From the NCBI RefSeq assembly GCF_011801145.1, contig NZ_CP046172.1, positions 5,642,001 through 5,706,000 of the forward strand: 64,000 bases of DNA. The letters are read 5' to 3'. The translations under genes were made by a program, and so were the position numbers. This DNA comes from Nocardia arthritidis (GTDB taxonomy: Bacteria; Actinomycetota; Actinomycetes; Mycobacteriales; Mycobacteriaceae). Shown here one piece after another: positions 25,178-34,676 of the stretch (the stretch's first letter is position 1; each line of letters starts with the position of its first letter). The notes under the pieces are model-generated. The model saw only the letters and a list, made by a program, of their open reading frames with translations. It was not told the DNA's origin and made no database searches.

Positions 25178-26512
25178 GTGGTTCCACGGAGAGCTCTGTT
25201 ACAGGCGGGTCTGGTCCTGCCGCTGGCCTCCGCGTGTGGATCCGGTCTGCTCACCGGCGAGCCGGGGATGGTGCGAATCGCGGTGCCGTGGAGCGGTTAC
25301 GAGCTCGCGGCCTTCCGTAAGGTACTGCGGGACAGGCGGATCGACGGCGCCGTCGAGGTGCTGCCGCTCGGCGACGATATCGATCTCGCGCTCGACGCCC
25401 GCGGCAGCTCGGCGCCGGATATCGTACTGCTGCCCGAGGCGGGCCGGATCCGCCAACTCGCCGACAGCGTGCTGCGCCCCGTCGACGAGCAGCTGTGGCT
25501 GGACACCGACGGCTGGCGATACGCCGATGAATGGCGGAACCTGCTGTGGCACAACGGTAAACCTTACGGCGTACCGTTCAAGGCCGCGAACAAATCCTTG
25601 GTCTGGTACGACCGCTACGCCTTCGGCCGCGAACCGTCCGACGAACCGCGCGGCTGGACGCTCGCGGATTGGCCGCGGCGGATGGAGGAGGATTTCTCCG
25701 CCCGCGGCAAACCCCGGCTACTCGCCCTCGGCGCCGCCGACGGCTGGGTGCTGGCGAATATGTTCTCGAACGTGCTGTTCGACGTCTCGCTGACGTTGAA
25801 CGGATCGCCATGGGACTACGAGGATCTGGCCGGACCTGGCCGGGGACCGTGGGCGCGCACCTGGGATCGCGGCTCGGTGCGGGCCACCCTGGCCATGCTC
25901 GGCCGGATCTGGAGCAATAAGTACGCCTTTCCCGGCGGCGTCGCCCAAACGCTGACCCGCCAATTCCCGGACGCGATCCGCGATGTCTTCGAGCTGCGCC
26001 GGGCCGCGCTGGTGGTCGCGCCCGACTTCGCCGAACCGGTGGTGCGCCGCTGTCTACAGCGCACCGGGCGACCGGCGGACTGCGTCGGCGTCATGCAATT
26101 CCCGCCGGTCGCATCGGGTTTCCACCGTCCACTGATCGCGGGCGGCGACGTCATCACGGTCACCGCCGCCGCACGGGAGGAGGCGGGGCGGGTGGTGGCC
26201 GCGCTCGCCGATCCGCTGGCCCCGCTGCCGTGGCTGAAGGACGAAGGCGGCTTCCTGGCCCCGAATCGGCGCACGCCGATCCGGGTTTCGAGCATGGTCG
26301 CGGCACTGGAGCCCGAGATGCTCACCTGGCTGGACTCCTGGACCGAATTCGATCTCGCCGACCTGGTCGGCACCGTCGGCAGACGAAACGGACTGTGGCG
26401 CATCCTCACCCAATTCCTGATCGAGATCGGCGACGGACAGGTCGACCGGCTGCCCGACCAGATCGACTGGGCCATCGACGAACTCGACCGGTTCGAACGG
26501 AGTTCCGCATGA
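25178..26512 (+). CDS. ABC-importer-type solute-binding lipoprotein
   Basis: A 444-aa lipoprotein. Signal peptide with lipobox LASAC (C20). The mature sequence has the pattern of family-1 sugar-binding proteins: PDIVLLPEAGRIRQLAD, NGKPYGVPFKAANKSLVWYDR, and a C-terminal helical domain ending in LPDQIDWAIDELDR. GTG start with GGGGGAG. Its stop overlaps the next gene (ATGA), so it is coupled to the fused permease. Together with the third gene it forms a compact operon. The ligand is unknown. Confidence 0.8.
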   Translation: MVPRRALLQAGLVLPLASACGSGLLTGEPGMVRIAVPWSGYELAAFRKVLRDRRIDGAVEVLPLGDDIDLALDARGSSAPDIVLLPEAGRIRQLADSVLRPVDEQLWLDTDGWRYADEWRNLLWHNGKPYGVPFKAANKSLVWYDRYAFGREPSDEPRGWTLADWPRRMEEDFSARGKPRLLALGAADGWVLANMFSNVLFDVSLTLNGSPWDYEDLAGPGRGPWARTWDRGSVRATLAMLGRIWSNKYAFPGGVAQTLTRQFPDAIRDVFELRRAALVVAPDFAEPVVRRCLQRTGRPADCVGVMQFPPVASGFHRPLIAGGDVITVTAAAREEAGRVVAALADPLAPLPWLKDEGGFLAPNRRTPIRVSSMVAALEPEMLTWLDSWTEFDLADLVGTVGRRNGLWRILTQFLIEIGDGQVDRLPDQIDWAIDELDRFERSSA

Positions 26513-28386
26513 CGGCGGGCGAATTCGATGCCAACGGACTGACCGTCGAGCTGGCGCCACGGCGGATGGCAGGCCCGCTGGTGCCGGGCTGGAATCTGTG
26601 GGACCGGCTGGCCTGGATCATGCTGCTGCCCGCCGCGGCGCTCACCGTGGTGCTGGTGATCCCGCTCGGCGCGACGGTGCTCGACGCGGCGCACGCCCGC
26701 TGGGCGGTGGTCCTCTGGTGTGTGGTGATAGTCGTTGTCGCCGTTGCGATCAGGACGGCATGGCGGCGTTATCTGCCCGCCGCGCTCTCGCGCTGGAACA
26801 GGCCGCGGCGGGTGGCCGCGGGTACGGCGGGCGGGCTGGGGGCCGCCGTCGCGATCTGGCTGCTCGAGCTGGTGCTCGGCGCGGACGGATTCCTGGCCTA
26901 CGCCAGAACCACGGCGGGTGTGGTCGTCGCGATGGTCATCCTGGGGCTTGCGCTGCTCGCCGCGCGCCGGTTCCGGCGGACGTGGATTCCGTGGTGGCCG
27001 TTGATCGTTCCGTTCGGGATCGCGGCCTTCGTGGCCGGGCTGGCCTTCCGCCTGATCTTCGCGGTACCGGTGGATCTGGTGAATGTCCTTGTCACGCAGA
27101 CGATGCGGGTGCAGGCGCAGTGGCTCCTGTACGCCGTGCTGCTCGGCGCCGCGTTCGGGTGGACCTGGGCCGGTGCGCTTTTCGTGCTCTTCCGGTCGGC
27201 GATCACCGCGATCGAGGCCGATCCGGTACAGGCCGCGTACGTCAGGGGCCCGGACGGCACGCCGACCATCCGTGGTCTCTATCAGCTGCTGCGGCCGATG
27301 CTGTGGGTATTCGGGTTGGTCGTCGGGGTGGCCGCGGCGCGCATCTTCGACGTCGTGCTGGTCGCGGTGCCGGGCTCCCGGCAGTATTCGCTGGACAGCG
27401 CGACGGTGCACTGGTGGCGGCTCACCACCGACGGCTCCGATCCCGGTGCGGCCGCGGCGTTTTCGCTACCGCTCGCGGTGCTCATCGGGCTGGCGGCCTG
27501 GCTCTCGCAGTCGCACGGGCCGCAGGGCGTGCGACCGCGGCCGCTGGCCGCCGCGGTTCCGGTGCAGGTCCGGCTCAGCCCGGGGATATCCCGCACGAAG
27601 CGGTTCCTCCAGGGCGCCCGGCCGCTGCTGCGGGTGACGGCCATCGCGGTATTCTTCCTCGCGCCGGTCCTGGTGCTGATCGTGATCGGCTGGGCCGGGC
27701 TCGACGGACCCGCGTTCACCGGTGACGCCAGCATCTGGCACGACCGCGAGATGTGGCGGTCGCTGCGCAAGACCGCGCTCGTGGCCGGGGTGGCGACCTG
27801 CCTGCTGGTGACCGCGGCGGTGCCCGCCGCCTACTACGCCGCCTCCCTCGATCCGGATCGACGGCGGTCGCGAATCGTGGTGGCCGCCTTGGTCGTACTG
27901 ACCGTGATGCCCGCGCAGGTGTATGTCGGGCCCATCCGCGGCGCCATCGAACACCTCGGGCTCACCGGCACCTCGCTGCCGCTCATCGTCACGCACGCCG
28001 CGATCGGCCTGCCGATCTCCACGCTCATCCTGCGCACCGCGCTGCTCGCGCCCGCCGACGCCCCCGACCCCGACGCGCTGCGCGGGCGCACCGTTCCGGC
28101 CATGGTGTTCCAGCGGATCCGGACCACCGCGGGGCGGGCGCTCGGTGCGGTGGCGGTACTCGAGCTGGTCCAGGTGTGGAACGATTTCTTCGTCGGGCTG
28201 CTGGTGAGCGGGGCCGATATCAGCCCGTGGTCGCTGCTGCTGTGGGGCGAGGCGCGCCAATTCAACGAGGGCGCGGCGCATTTGGCGGCCGGGGCGCTGC
28301 TCAGCGCCATCCCGCCGGTGGTGCTGGTGCTGCTCACCTGGCGTCGCTTCCTGGTACCCGGTCTGACCGGAGGTGTGCTGCGATGA
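26509..28386 (+). CDS. Double-length ABC permease (MalF-MalG-type fusion)
   Basis: A 625-aa polytopic protein with two permease-like halves. The first half has about seven membrane segments and an EAA-like loop (IEADPVQAAYVRG, then YQLLRPMLWVFG). The second half starts near residue 365 and ends with a degenerate EAA loop (RGRTVPAMVFQRIRTTAG) and the MalG-type signature VWNDFFVGLL. In standard sugar importers these are two polypeptides; here they are one chain. The EAA region of the second half lacks most consensus residues, so ATPase docking may be altered. No ATPase gene is in this operon or nearby. Coupled by ATGA overlaps on both sides. Confidence 0.8.
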   Translation: MTAGEFDANGLTVELAPRRMAGPLVPGWNLWDRLAWIMLLPAAALTVVLVIPLGATVLDAAHARWAVVLWCVVIVVVAVAIRTAWRRYLPAALSRWNRPRRVAAGTAGGLGAAVAIWLLELVLGADGFLAYARTTAGVVVAMVILGLALLAARRFRRTWIPWWPLIVPFGIAAFVAGLAFRLIFAVPVDLVNVLVTQTMRVQAQWLLYAVLLGAAFGWTWAGALFVLFRSAITAIEADPVQAAYVRGPDGTPTIRGLYQLLRPMLWVFGLVVGVAAARIFDVVLVAVPGSRQYSLDSATVHWWRLTTDGSDPGAAAAFSLPLAVLIGLAAWLSQSHGPQGVRPRPLAAAVPVQVRLSPGISRTKRFLQGARPLLRVTAIAVFFLAPVLVLIVIGWAGLDGPAFTGDASIWHDREMWRSLRKTALVAGVATCLLVTAAVPAAYYAASLDPDRRRSRIVVAALVVLTVMPAQVYVGPIRGAIEHLGLTGTSLPLIVTHAAIGLPISTLILRTALLAPADAPDPDALRGRTVPAMVFQRIRTTAGRALGAVAVLELVQVWNDFFVGLLVSGADISPWSLLLWGEARQFNEGAAHLAAGALLSAIPPVVLVLLTWRRFLVPGLTGGVLR

Positions 28387-30083
28387 ACGGCCCTGAGCCG
28401 CCGCGCGATCCGCGTCCGCCCTCACCCGAGTCCGCGGCCTCGGTACTGGCGAAATCGTCGGTCTGGCAGGGCTTTCTGGGTATCGCGTGGGTGATCTCCA
28501 CCTCGATGATCCTGGAGATCGGGTCGAAGCTGCTCGAGGGCTGGGTGGGCGCGAGCCATCTGCTGGCCCCGGTCGCGGGCTGGCTGAGCGGGGTGGCCGT
28601 ATTCCTCATCGTCTTCGGCGCCGCGTACGCGCTGTGGGTGAAGGTGACCGAACTGCGGCGGCGCGCGGAACTGCTGCGCATCACCAACACCACCGCCGAT
28701 CTGGTGCAACCGGGCCTGCTCGTGCGCGCCCGCGCCGCGCAGTTCGAACCCGAAGCGCCGGAGCTGGATCCGGATCTGCCGTACAACCTGATCGCGGCGA
28801 TCCTGCGGGATCTGGGATTTCGCACATTCGAAACGGCCGCGCTGTACGAGGTGGTCGCGGCGGCGCTGGCCGCGCCGGCCCGGGTGCCCGACGCGCCCAT
28901 CGACGACCGGACACCGGGAACGGTGCTCACCGATCTGGTCGAGCGCGGCATCCTGGTGCGCGGCGTGCAGGATCAGGTGCGGCTGGCCCGCGTGCCCCTA
29001 CTCCCGGATTCCGCGGAGGTGCAAGCGGATCCGGCGTGGGCGGCCGCCCTGCCGACCCTGGTCCGCCACTACGCGGACCGGGCGACGCAATGGTCGGTCG
29101 CGCTGGATTCCACCGCGCTGAGCCCCGGCGCGCAGCGGTGGTTCGACACCGAGGGGCCCGGCCTGTGCGAACTCGTACTGGCCTGCGCCGGAATGGATCC
29201 CGAAATCGCCCGGCTATTGGTCCCCGAATTGTCCAGGATCGCCGACGCATTGGATACGTGGTTCGCCCGCAAGGGCTGGGATGAGGCGGAATACGGTGTA
29301 GCGCAGACACTTTCGCGTCTCGCCGCCGAAACCGGATGTGCCGTCGAGCGGGAACTCGCCGAGATACGCAACGGCACGGCCGAGGTGAAATCGCTCGTCT
29401 CGCCACTGCACCGGTACTCGGTCGCGCTGCGCGCCCGCCGGGCGCTGCGGTCCGCACTGCGCGAACTCGCCGAACCGTCTCCGGAACTGGTTGTCGCGCA
29501 ACGGTATCTGGATACGGCGTGGCGGCAGGTGCCACACACCGACATCCCGGGCCGGGTGTGCGTGCTGATCGACCTCGCCGAGGTGCACTTACGGCAGTGG
29601 CAGCTCGACACCGCACAGCATTGCCTGCAGTTGGCGGAATCGCTCACCTCGGACGGCCGCGATCCGGCGGGGCGGGCGCAGGTGCACGAGACGCTCGGCG
29701 TGCTGCTGTGGGCGCGCGGCGAACCGCGCCGGGGGCTGCGCTACTGGCAGTGGGCGCTGGCGGGCTACCGGGAATTGGACCATGAGCTCGGCACCGCGCG
29801 CTGTCTGCAGCACCTCGGCTCCGCGGTGGTCGTCGCCCCGCCATACGGCAGCCTCCTGCTCGGTGACGAGACCGAGGTCACCGAGGCGGAGGTGTTGCGG
29901 CAGGCCACCGGCTGGCTCGCGGAATCCATGAACCTGCGGCCGCCGCATCAGCCGCTGGCCGAGCGCTATTGGGAGGCGGCGCGCGCCAGGCTGGCCCGGC
30001 TGCGGCCGTTCGATCCGGACGAACCCGAGGCGTGGCTGCCCCTCGACCGGATCGATCGGTGGCCGCTGCCGGACGTCGCCTGA
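28383..30083 (+). CDS. Membrane-anchored helical-repeat (TPR-like) protein
   Basis: A 566-aa protein of unrecognised family. Residues 30-50 and 62-85 are two transmembrane segments (GFLGIAWVISTSMILEIG and GWLSGVAVFLIVFGAAYALWV), followed by a basic arm. Residues 90-566 are soluble, cytoplasmic by the positive-inside rule. Helical hairpins from about residue 360 onward (LIDLAEVHLRQWQLDTAQHC, HETLGVLLWARGEPRRGLRY, LGTARCLQHLGSAV) resemble tetratricopeptide repeats. No enzyme motif. Its start overlaps the permease stop by 4 bp, so it is part of the same unit, possibly a scaffold or cytoplasmic partner in place of the ATPase. Confidence 0.65.
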   Translation: MNGPEPPRDPRPPSPESAASVLAKSSVWQGFLGIAWVISTSMILEIGSKLLEGWVGASHLLAPVAGWLSGVAVFLIVFGAAYALWVKVTELRRRAELLRITNTTADLVQPGLLVRARAAQFEPEAPELDPDLPYNLIAAILRDLGFRTFETAALYEVVAAALAAPARVPDAPIDDRTPGTVLTDLVERGILVRGVQDQVRLARVPLLPDSAEVQADPAWAAALPTLVRHYADRATQWSVALDSTALSPGAQRWFDTEGPGLCELVLACAGMDPEIARLLVPELSRIADALDTWFARKGWDEAEYGVAQTLSRLAAETGCAVERELAEIRNGTAEVKSLVSPLHRYSVALRARRALRSALRELAEPSPELVVAQRYLDTAWRQVPHTDIPGRVCVLIDLAEVHLRQWQLDTAQHCLQLAESLTSDGRDPAGRAQVHETLGVLLWARGEPRRGLRYWQWALAGYRELDHELGTARCLQHLGSAVVVAPPYGSLLLGDETEVTEAEVLRQATGWLAESMNLRPPHQPLAERYWEAARARLARLRPFDPDEPEAWLPLDRIDRWPLPDVA

Positions 30084-30177
30084 GCTACCTCAGCGACCCT
30101 GATGGATCTGTTTCATCGGCGCACCGGCTGTGAGCAACCGGCCTCCGGGATATCCCGCGGCCGATATGCTGGACGCC

Positions 30178-30948
30178 ATGACTGCTGTCGGGGTGCTGTT
30201 GGCCTCGGTCGCCGACGGATCGACCGAGATCGTCGACCTCACGGCGCCACTGCACCGCCACACCCCAATTATTCAACTGCCGCAGCCGTTTTCGAACACC
30301 ATCCCGTTCGATCTGGAACGGATCAGCGCCTACGACGCGCCGGGGCCCGCCTGGTACTGGAACAATATCCACACCGGTGAACACACCGGGACCCACCTCG
30401 ACGCGCCGGTGCACTGGATCACCGGGCGCGACGGCGTCGACGCGGCCAATGTGCCACTGCGCGCATTGTTCGCCCCGGCGGTGGTGGTCGATGTCAGCGA
30501 GCGGGTCGCGGACAATCCGGACTTTCTGCTCGAGGTGGACGACCTGCGATCTTGGCAGGATCGGCACGGCCCGCTGCCCTCGGGCGGCTGGCTGCTGCTG
30601 CGCACCGGATGGGCCGAGCGCGCCGACGATCCGGTCTCCTTCCTCAACACCGACGAATCCGGCTCGCACACACCGGGAATCTCGGTGGCATGCGCCGAAT
30701 GGCTGGCTGCACAAGCAATTTGCGGAATGGGAGTGGAGACGGTCGGCACCGATGCCGGTGCCGCGGCCGGATTCGACCCACCCTTCCCCTGCCACCATTT
30801 CCTGCTCGGCGCGGGCAAATTCGGGCTGACCCAGCTGCGCAACCTGGATCGCCTACCGACGACCGGGGCCGGTTTGATCGTCTGCCCGCTGCCGATCGTC
30901 GGCGGATCCGGCAGTCCCGCACGGGTTCTCGCGCTGGTCGGCCGGTAG
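30178..30948 (+). CDS. Cyclase-family metal-dependent hydrolase (kynurenine formamidase-like)
   Basis: A protein of about 256 aa. The family motif HTGTHLDAPVHWI (H-x-G-T-H-x-D-x-P) supplies the metal ligands, and a distant HHFLLGAGKFGLTQLRNLDRLP block completes the fold. Related enzymes hydrolyse N-formylkynurenine, cyclic amides or isatin. The start is uncertain: GTG at 30130, ATG at 30166 or ATG at 30178; 30178 is chosen because the family fold begins just after it, but no site has a convincing ribosome-binding site. It is followed after 2 nt by a thiamine-diphosphate enzyme, suggesting a shared catabolic step. Confidence 0.75.
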   Translation: MTAVGVLLASVADGSTEIVDLTAPLHRHTPIIQLPQPFSNTIPFDLERISAYDAPGPAWYWNNIHTGEHTGTHLDAPVHWITGRDGVDAANVPLRALFAPAVVVDVSERVADNPDFLLEVDDLRSWQDRHGPLPSGGWLLLRTGWAERADDPVSFLNTDESGSHTPGISVACAEWLAAQAICGMGVETVGTDAGAAAGFDPPFPCHHFLLGAGKFGLTQLRNLDRLPTTGAGLIVCPLPIVGGSGSPARVLALVGR

Positions 30949-30950
30949 CC

Positions 30951-32573
30951 GTGCCGACGGTCGCCGAAGTGGTCGGGGCGGCATTGGCCGACCTCGGGCT
31001 CGCACGGGCGTTCGGCGTGGTCGGCAGCGGCAATTTCGCCGTGACGAACGCGTTACGGGCCAACGGTGTTCGGTATATCGCCGCGCGCCACGAATGCGGC
31101 GCGACCACCATGGCCGACGCGTACGCGCGGATGAGCGGGACGGTCGCGGCCGTATCGCTGCACCAGGGCCCCGGATTCACCAACGCGCTCACCGGAATCG
31201 CCGAGGCCGCCAAGAGCCGGACCCCGCTGCTCGTCCTCGCCGCCGACACCCCGGATGCGGCCGCCCTGTCGAATTTCCGGATCGATCAGGACGCCGCGGC
31301 CAGGGCGGTCGGCGCGGTCACCGAACGCGTCCACCATGCGGACAGCGCCGTCGCCGACACCGTCCGCGCCTACCGCACCGCCCGCGACGAACGCCGTTGC
31401 GTGGTGCTGCGATTGCCGCTGGACGTGCAGGCGGCCCCGGCCGCGCCGCCACACCCGATTCGGTTACCCGAACCGCCGCCGCCGATGCGGCCCACCGCCG
31501 CGGCGGTCGTGGAATTGGCCGCGCTGCTCGCCGATTCGCGGCGGCCGGTCTTCCTCGCCGGACGCGGCGCCCTGCCGTACCCGGCCGAGCTGCGCGCACT
31601 CGCCGAGGCCGCGGGTGCGCTGCTCGCCACCTCCGCTGTCGCGCACGGACTTTTTCACGACGATCGGTGGAACCTCGGCATATCCGGTGGATTCGCCTCC
31701 GCGACCGCCGCCGAGCTGATCGGAAACGCCGACCTGATCGTCGGCTGGGGTTGCGCGCTCACCAGGTGGACCACCAGGAACGGCCGCCTCATCGGACCGG
31801 AAACCCGGGTGGTCCAAGTGGATTCGGATCCGGCGGCGCTCGGCGCGCATCGGCCGGTGCACCTCGGCGTGCCCGGCGATGTCGGTGCGACCGCGCGAGA
31901 TGTGTTGGGCGAGTGCGCGCCTCGCACCGGCTACCGCACGCCCGAGGTGGCCGCGCTGCTCGCGCGGGGTCAGCGCGGTGTGCCGTATACGGATCTGTCC
32001 ACCGCCGACCGGATCGACCCGCGCACGCTCACCGCCGCATTGAACGAGCTGTTGCCCGCCGAACGCGTCGTCGCGGTCGATTCCGGCAATTTCATGGGCT
32101 ATCCGAGCGCCTACCTCGACGTGCCGGACCACTTCGGCTTCTGCTTCACCCAAGGGTTCCAATCGATCGGCCTCGGCCTGGCGACCGCGATCGGGGCGGC
32201 GCTGGCCCGGCCCGACCGGCTGGCCGTCGCGGCATTGGGCGACGGCGGCGCGCTCATGAGCGCCGCCGAACTGGAAACCGTTGTGCGCCTCGGCATTCCA
32301 CTGCTAGCCGTGGTGTACAACGATCACGCCTACGGTGCGGAGGTGCACCACTTCACCGACGCCGACCTGGACACGGTCACCTTCCCGGATACCGATATCG
32401 CGGCGCTGGCCCGCGGCGCCGGATTCGACGCGGCGACCGTCCGCACCGTCACCGATCTCGGCATCGTCCCGGAATGGCTTGCCGGACAGCGTGATCGGCC
32501 GCTACTGCTGGATGCGAAAATCGCGAGCGACGGCGGGGCCTGGTGGTTGAGCGAGGCGTTCGGCGGACGCTGA
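30951..32573 (+). CDS. Thiamine-diphosphate-dependent enzyme (acetolactate synthase-like)
   Basis: A 540-aa ThDP enzyme with the typical three domains. The catalytic glutamate lies in HECGATTMADAYARMSG (E48), a central transhydrogenase-like domain spans about 190-320, and the C-terminal ThDP-Mg motif is GDGGALM followed by VVYNDHAYGA. It resembles acetolactate synthase large subunits and benzoylformate or oxalyl-CoA decarboxylase relatives, but the FAD site is not obvious. No small subunit is nearby. GTG start directly after the cyclase. Together the pair may turn a ring- or amide-opened 2-oxo acid into an aldehyde or acyloin. Confidence 0.8.
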   Translation: MPTVAEVVGAALADLGLARAFGVVGSGNFAVTNALRANGVRYIAARHECGATTMADAYARMSGTVAAVSLHQGPGFTNALTGIAEAAKSRTPLLVLAADTPDAAALSNFRIDQDAAARAVGAVTERVHHADSAVADTVRAYRTARDERRCVVLRLPLDVQAAPAAPPHPIRLPEPPPPMRPTAAAVVELAALLADSRRPVFLAGRGALPYPAELRALAEAAGALLATSAVAHGLFHDDRWNLGISGGFASATAAELIGNADLIVGWGCALTRWTTRNGRLIGPETRVVQVDSDPAALGAHRPVHLGVPGDVGATARDVLGECAPRTGYRTPEVAALLARGQRGVPYTDLSTADRIDPRTLTAALNELLPAERVVAVDSGNFMGYPSAYLDVPDHFGFCFTQGFQSIGLGLATAIGAALARPDRLAVAALGDGGALMSAAELETVVRLGIPLLAVVYNDHAYGAEVHHFTDADLDTVTFPDTDIAALARGAGFDAATVRTVTDLGIVPEWLAGQRDRPLLLDAKIASDGGAWWLSEAFGGR

Positions 32574-32590
32574 TTTTCCCGGGGTGATCC

Positions 32591-33277
32591 TCATTCCGCG
32601 CGGCGGTCCAATTCCGCACGCAGCGCGGCATTTTCGGCGCGCAACCGCTCGATCTCGGCGGCCTGCTCGGCCGCGGCGGCTCGCTCCAGCGCGACGGCCT
32701 CGTCGAGCCGCTGCTTGTCGTAGCGGGGGTGAATATGCCTGCTGCAATTCCAGTCGTAGCCCTCGACCGTCACCAGGATAGAACGCTCCGCCCTGCTCCG
32801 AATGGTCGAGGAGCCGATGGTGAGCAGGCGTCGCAGCAGGTCCGGATCCTCGTCGCGTTCCACCACCCGGGCCAGCCCGAACAGCTTCAGCCGTTGGCGC
32901 AGCGGATAATCCACGAAGAACAGCGCGACCCGAGGATTGTCGGCCAGGTTGCCGACGGTGACGTACTGCTGGTTGCCGGTGAGGTCGGCGAATCCGATCG
33001 TCGACGAATCCAGCACCTGCGCAAAGCCTTTCGGACCACCGCGATGCTGGATATAGGGCCAGCCGCCGGGTGTCGCGGTGGCGAGGAAGAACGAGTCGGC
33101 GGCGCGCACGAAACCGGCGCGGCGGGTGTCGAGCGGGATGTCCCGCTCCGCGATCCGGCCCGGCTCCAGTTGCGCGCCGTAATCCACGTAGCTGCCGGTG
33201 CGTCGCTGGTGCTCCATGGCGGCCGGGCCGAAGGCGATCTCGGGGTAGCGGTTCGCGGCTCTCACATAGCCCGACAT
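32591..33277 (-). CDS. Pyridoxamine 5'-phosphate oxidase-like flavin-binding protein with coiled coil
   Basis: A 228-aa protein. Residues 40-185 form a split beta-barrel typical of PNPOx-like FMN/F420-binding proteins (FFLATATPGGWPYIQHRGGPKGF, GNLADNPRVALFFVDYP). The last 40 residues (RLDEAVALERAAAAEQAAEIERLRAENAALRAEL) make a coiled coil, often a dimerisation tail. Substrate unknown; family members oxidise pyridoxamine phosphate or reduce small molecules. Convergent with the thiamine-diphosphate enzyme gene. Confidence 0.8.
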   Translation of the reverse strand: MSGYVRAANRYPEIAFGPAAMEHQRRTGSYVDYGAQLEPGRIAERDIPLDTRRAGFVRAADSFFLATATPGGWPYIQHRGGPKGFAQVLDSSTIGFADLTGNQQYVTVGNLADNPRVALFFVDYPLRQRLKLFGLARVVERDEDPDLLRRLLTIGSSTIRSRAERSILVTVEGYDWNCSRHIHPRYDKQRLDEAVALERAAAAEQAAEIERLRAENAALRAELDRRAE

Positions 33278-33315
33278 TAGCGGCCGGGTGCGTTATTCGT
33301 GAATGCCGTTTACGG

Positions 33316-33336
33316 TGCGCCTATGCCGTAGGCGCA
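33316..33336. terminator. Hairpin downstream of the serine hydrolase
   Basis: TGCGCCTA-TGCCG-TAGGCGCA has a perfect 8-bp stem and a 5-nt loop. It lies just past the stop of the minus-strand serine hydrolase and upstream of the PNPOx-like gene, so it may end one transcript or act as an operator for the other. Confidence 0.5.
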
Positions 33337-33371
33337 TAGATCGCGGCCGGTTGCCCCAACAATGTCCGGCA

Positions 33372-34625
33372 TCACACCACGAAACGGCGCGCGGCCGGGT
33401 CCAGCGGCGGGAAGGCCGTGGAGATCTGGGCGCACAGCCGCCACGGCCGGTCGCCATCGATCGTCGCCTTACCGCTGGTCAGGATCGCGCCGGACAGCTC
33501 GCGGGCCGGGTCGGCCCAGCCGTACTGGGTGGTCAGACCGCTTCGGCCGAAATGGTTTTCGGTGTGTGCGCCGAATTTGGAACGGCGCCCGCCCAATTCG
33601 TATCCGGCGCGGCTGACCCGTCCGGCCAGGCCGGGCATCCGGTCGGCGGGTTCGATCGCGCGGCGCAGCGTCGCCGCGCTCATCATCCGCACCCCGTCGA
33701 GTTCGCCGCCGCGGCACAGGATTTCGTAGAAGCGGGACAGTTCGTTCGCGGTGGTGACGAGATTGCCCGACGGAAGCTCGGCGGTGAGGAATGCCTTGGT
33801 GGCATCGGCATCCGTCCTGCTGTCCATTCGCCCGCCCAAAGCCTTGCGCGCCAACAGCGCCGACAGCCGCGAGGGGCGCGGCCCGGTCTTCACGCTCGGC
33901 ACCACCAGATCCACGTCGCCGGGGCTGACACCGAAATTCGTCCAGCGGAAGCCGAGTGGGTCGAGCACCCGTTCCCGCAGATGGTCCCGCATGGCCCGGC
34001 CGGTGGCCCGCTTGACCAGCAGCCGCTGGATCAGGCCGCTGGTGAGCGCGTGATAGACCCGGAAACGGCCGGGCCCCCAACTCGGCTTCAGATCGGCGAG
34101 GGCCCGCACCGCGAGCTCCTCGTCCACCACCACGTCGAATCCACGGTGCGGCGCGGTGAGGAACGGCACACCCGCCGAATGCGACAACACGTCGCCGATG
34201 GTGATCGCCGCCTTGCCGTTGGCGGCGAATTCCGGAATGTAGCGGCACACCGGCTCATCCGGCGCGAACGCACCGTCCTCGATCAGCATGTACAGCACCG
34301 CCGCCGCGACGCCCTTGGCCGTCGAGAATCCGCACAGCGGCATATCCGGCGTCAGCGGGACGCGTTCGGCGTCGGGTCCGTCGGTGGGCGCATTGCCCCA
34401 GCCGTGCCCGATCGCCCGGTTCAGCACCACATTTCCGCTGCGCCGCAGGCACACCTGGATGGCGGGCGTGGTACCCATCCGGTACCAGTCCTGTACCGAG
34501 GCCCACACCGCCGCCACCGCACCGGGATCGAGTCCGGCCGCCGCCGGATCGTCCTCGTACCCGACGGTGGTCACCGAGTCGAGATCGGCCGCCACCGTCA
34601 CCAACGAACTCGTAGGCACGCTCAC
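33372..34625 (-). CDS. Beta-lactamase-fold serine hydrolase/esterase
   Basis: A 417-aa protein of the class C beta-lactamase/carboxylesterase (EstB, LipL) group. The catalytic Ser-Lys motif is STAK (S101-K104) in GFSTAKGVAAAVLYML, and a Tyr is found in FRVYHALTSGL. The third usual motif (K/H-T-G) appears only in variant form near ENHFGRSGLTTQ. There is no signal peptide, so it is likely cytoplasmic. Probable ester or lactone hydrolysis; substrate unknown. GTG start. Confidence 0.8.
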   Translation of the reverse strand: MSVPTSSLVTVAADLDSVTTVGYEDDPAAAGLDPGAVAAVWASVQDWYRMGTTPAIQVCLRRSGNVVLNRAIGHGWGNAPTDGPDAERVPLTPDMPLCGFSTAKGVAAAVLYMLIEDGAFAPDEPVCRYIPEFAANGKAAITIGDVLSHSAGVPFLTAPHRGFDVVVDEELAVRALADLKPSWGPGRFRVYHALTSGLIQRLLVKRATGRAMRDHLRERVLDPLGFRWTNFGVSPGDVDLVVPSVKTGPRPSRLSALLARKALGGRMDSRTDADATKAFLTAELPSGNLVTTANELSRFYEILCRGGELDGVRMMSAATLRRAIEPADRMPGLAGRVSRAGYELGGRRSKFGAHTENHFGRSGLTTQYGWADPARELSGAILTSGKATIDGDRPWRLCAQISTAFPPLDPAARRFVV

Positions 34626-34676
34626 CCGACCATGGTAGGCAGGTTTTCGATCATGCCCAGACAGGGCAACACCAGC

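Noticed and set aside
30080..30093. CTGAG-CTAC-CTCAG hairpin after the TPR-like gene
   Set aside because: A 5-bp stem is too weak to call a terminator in DNA of this base composition.
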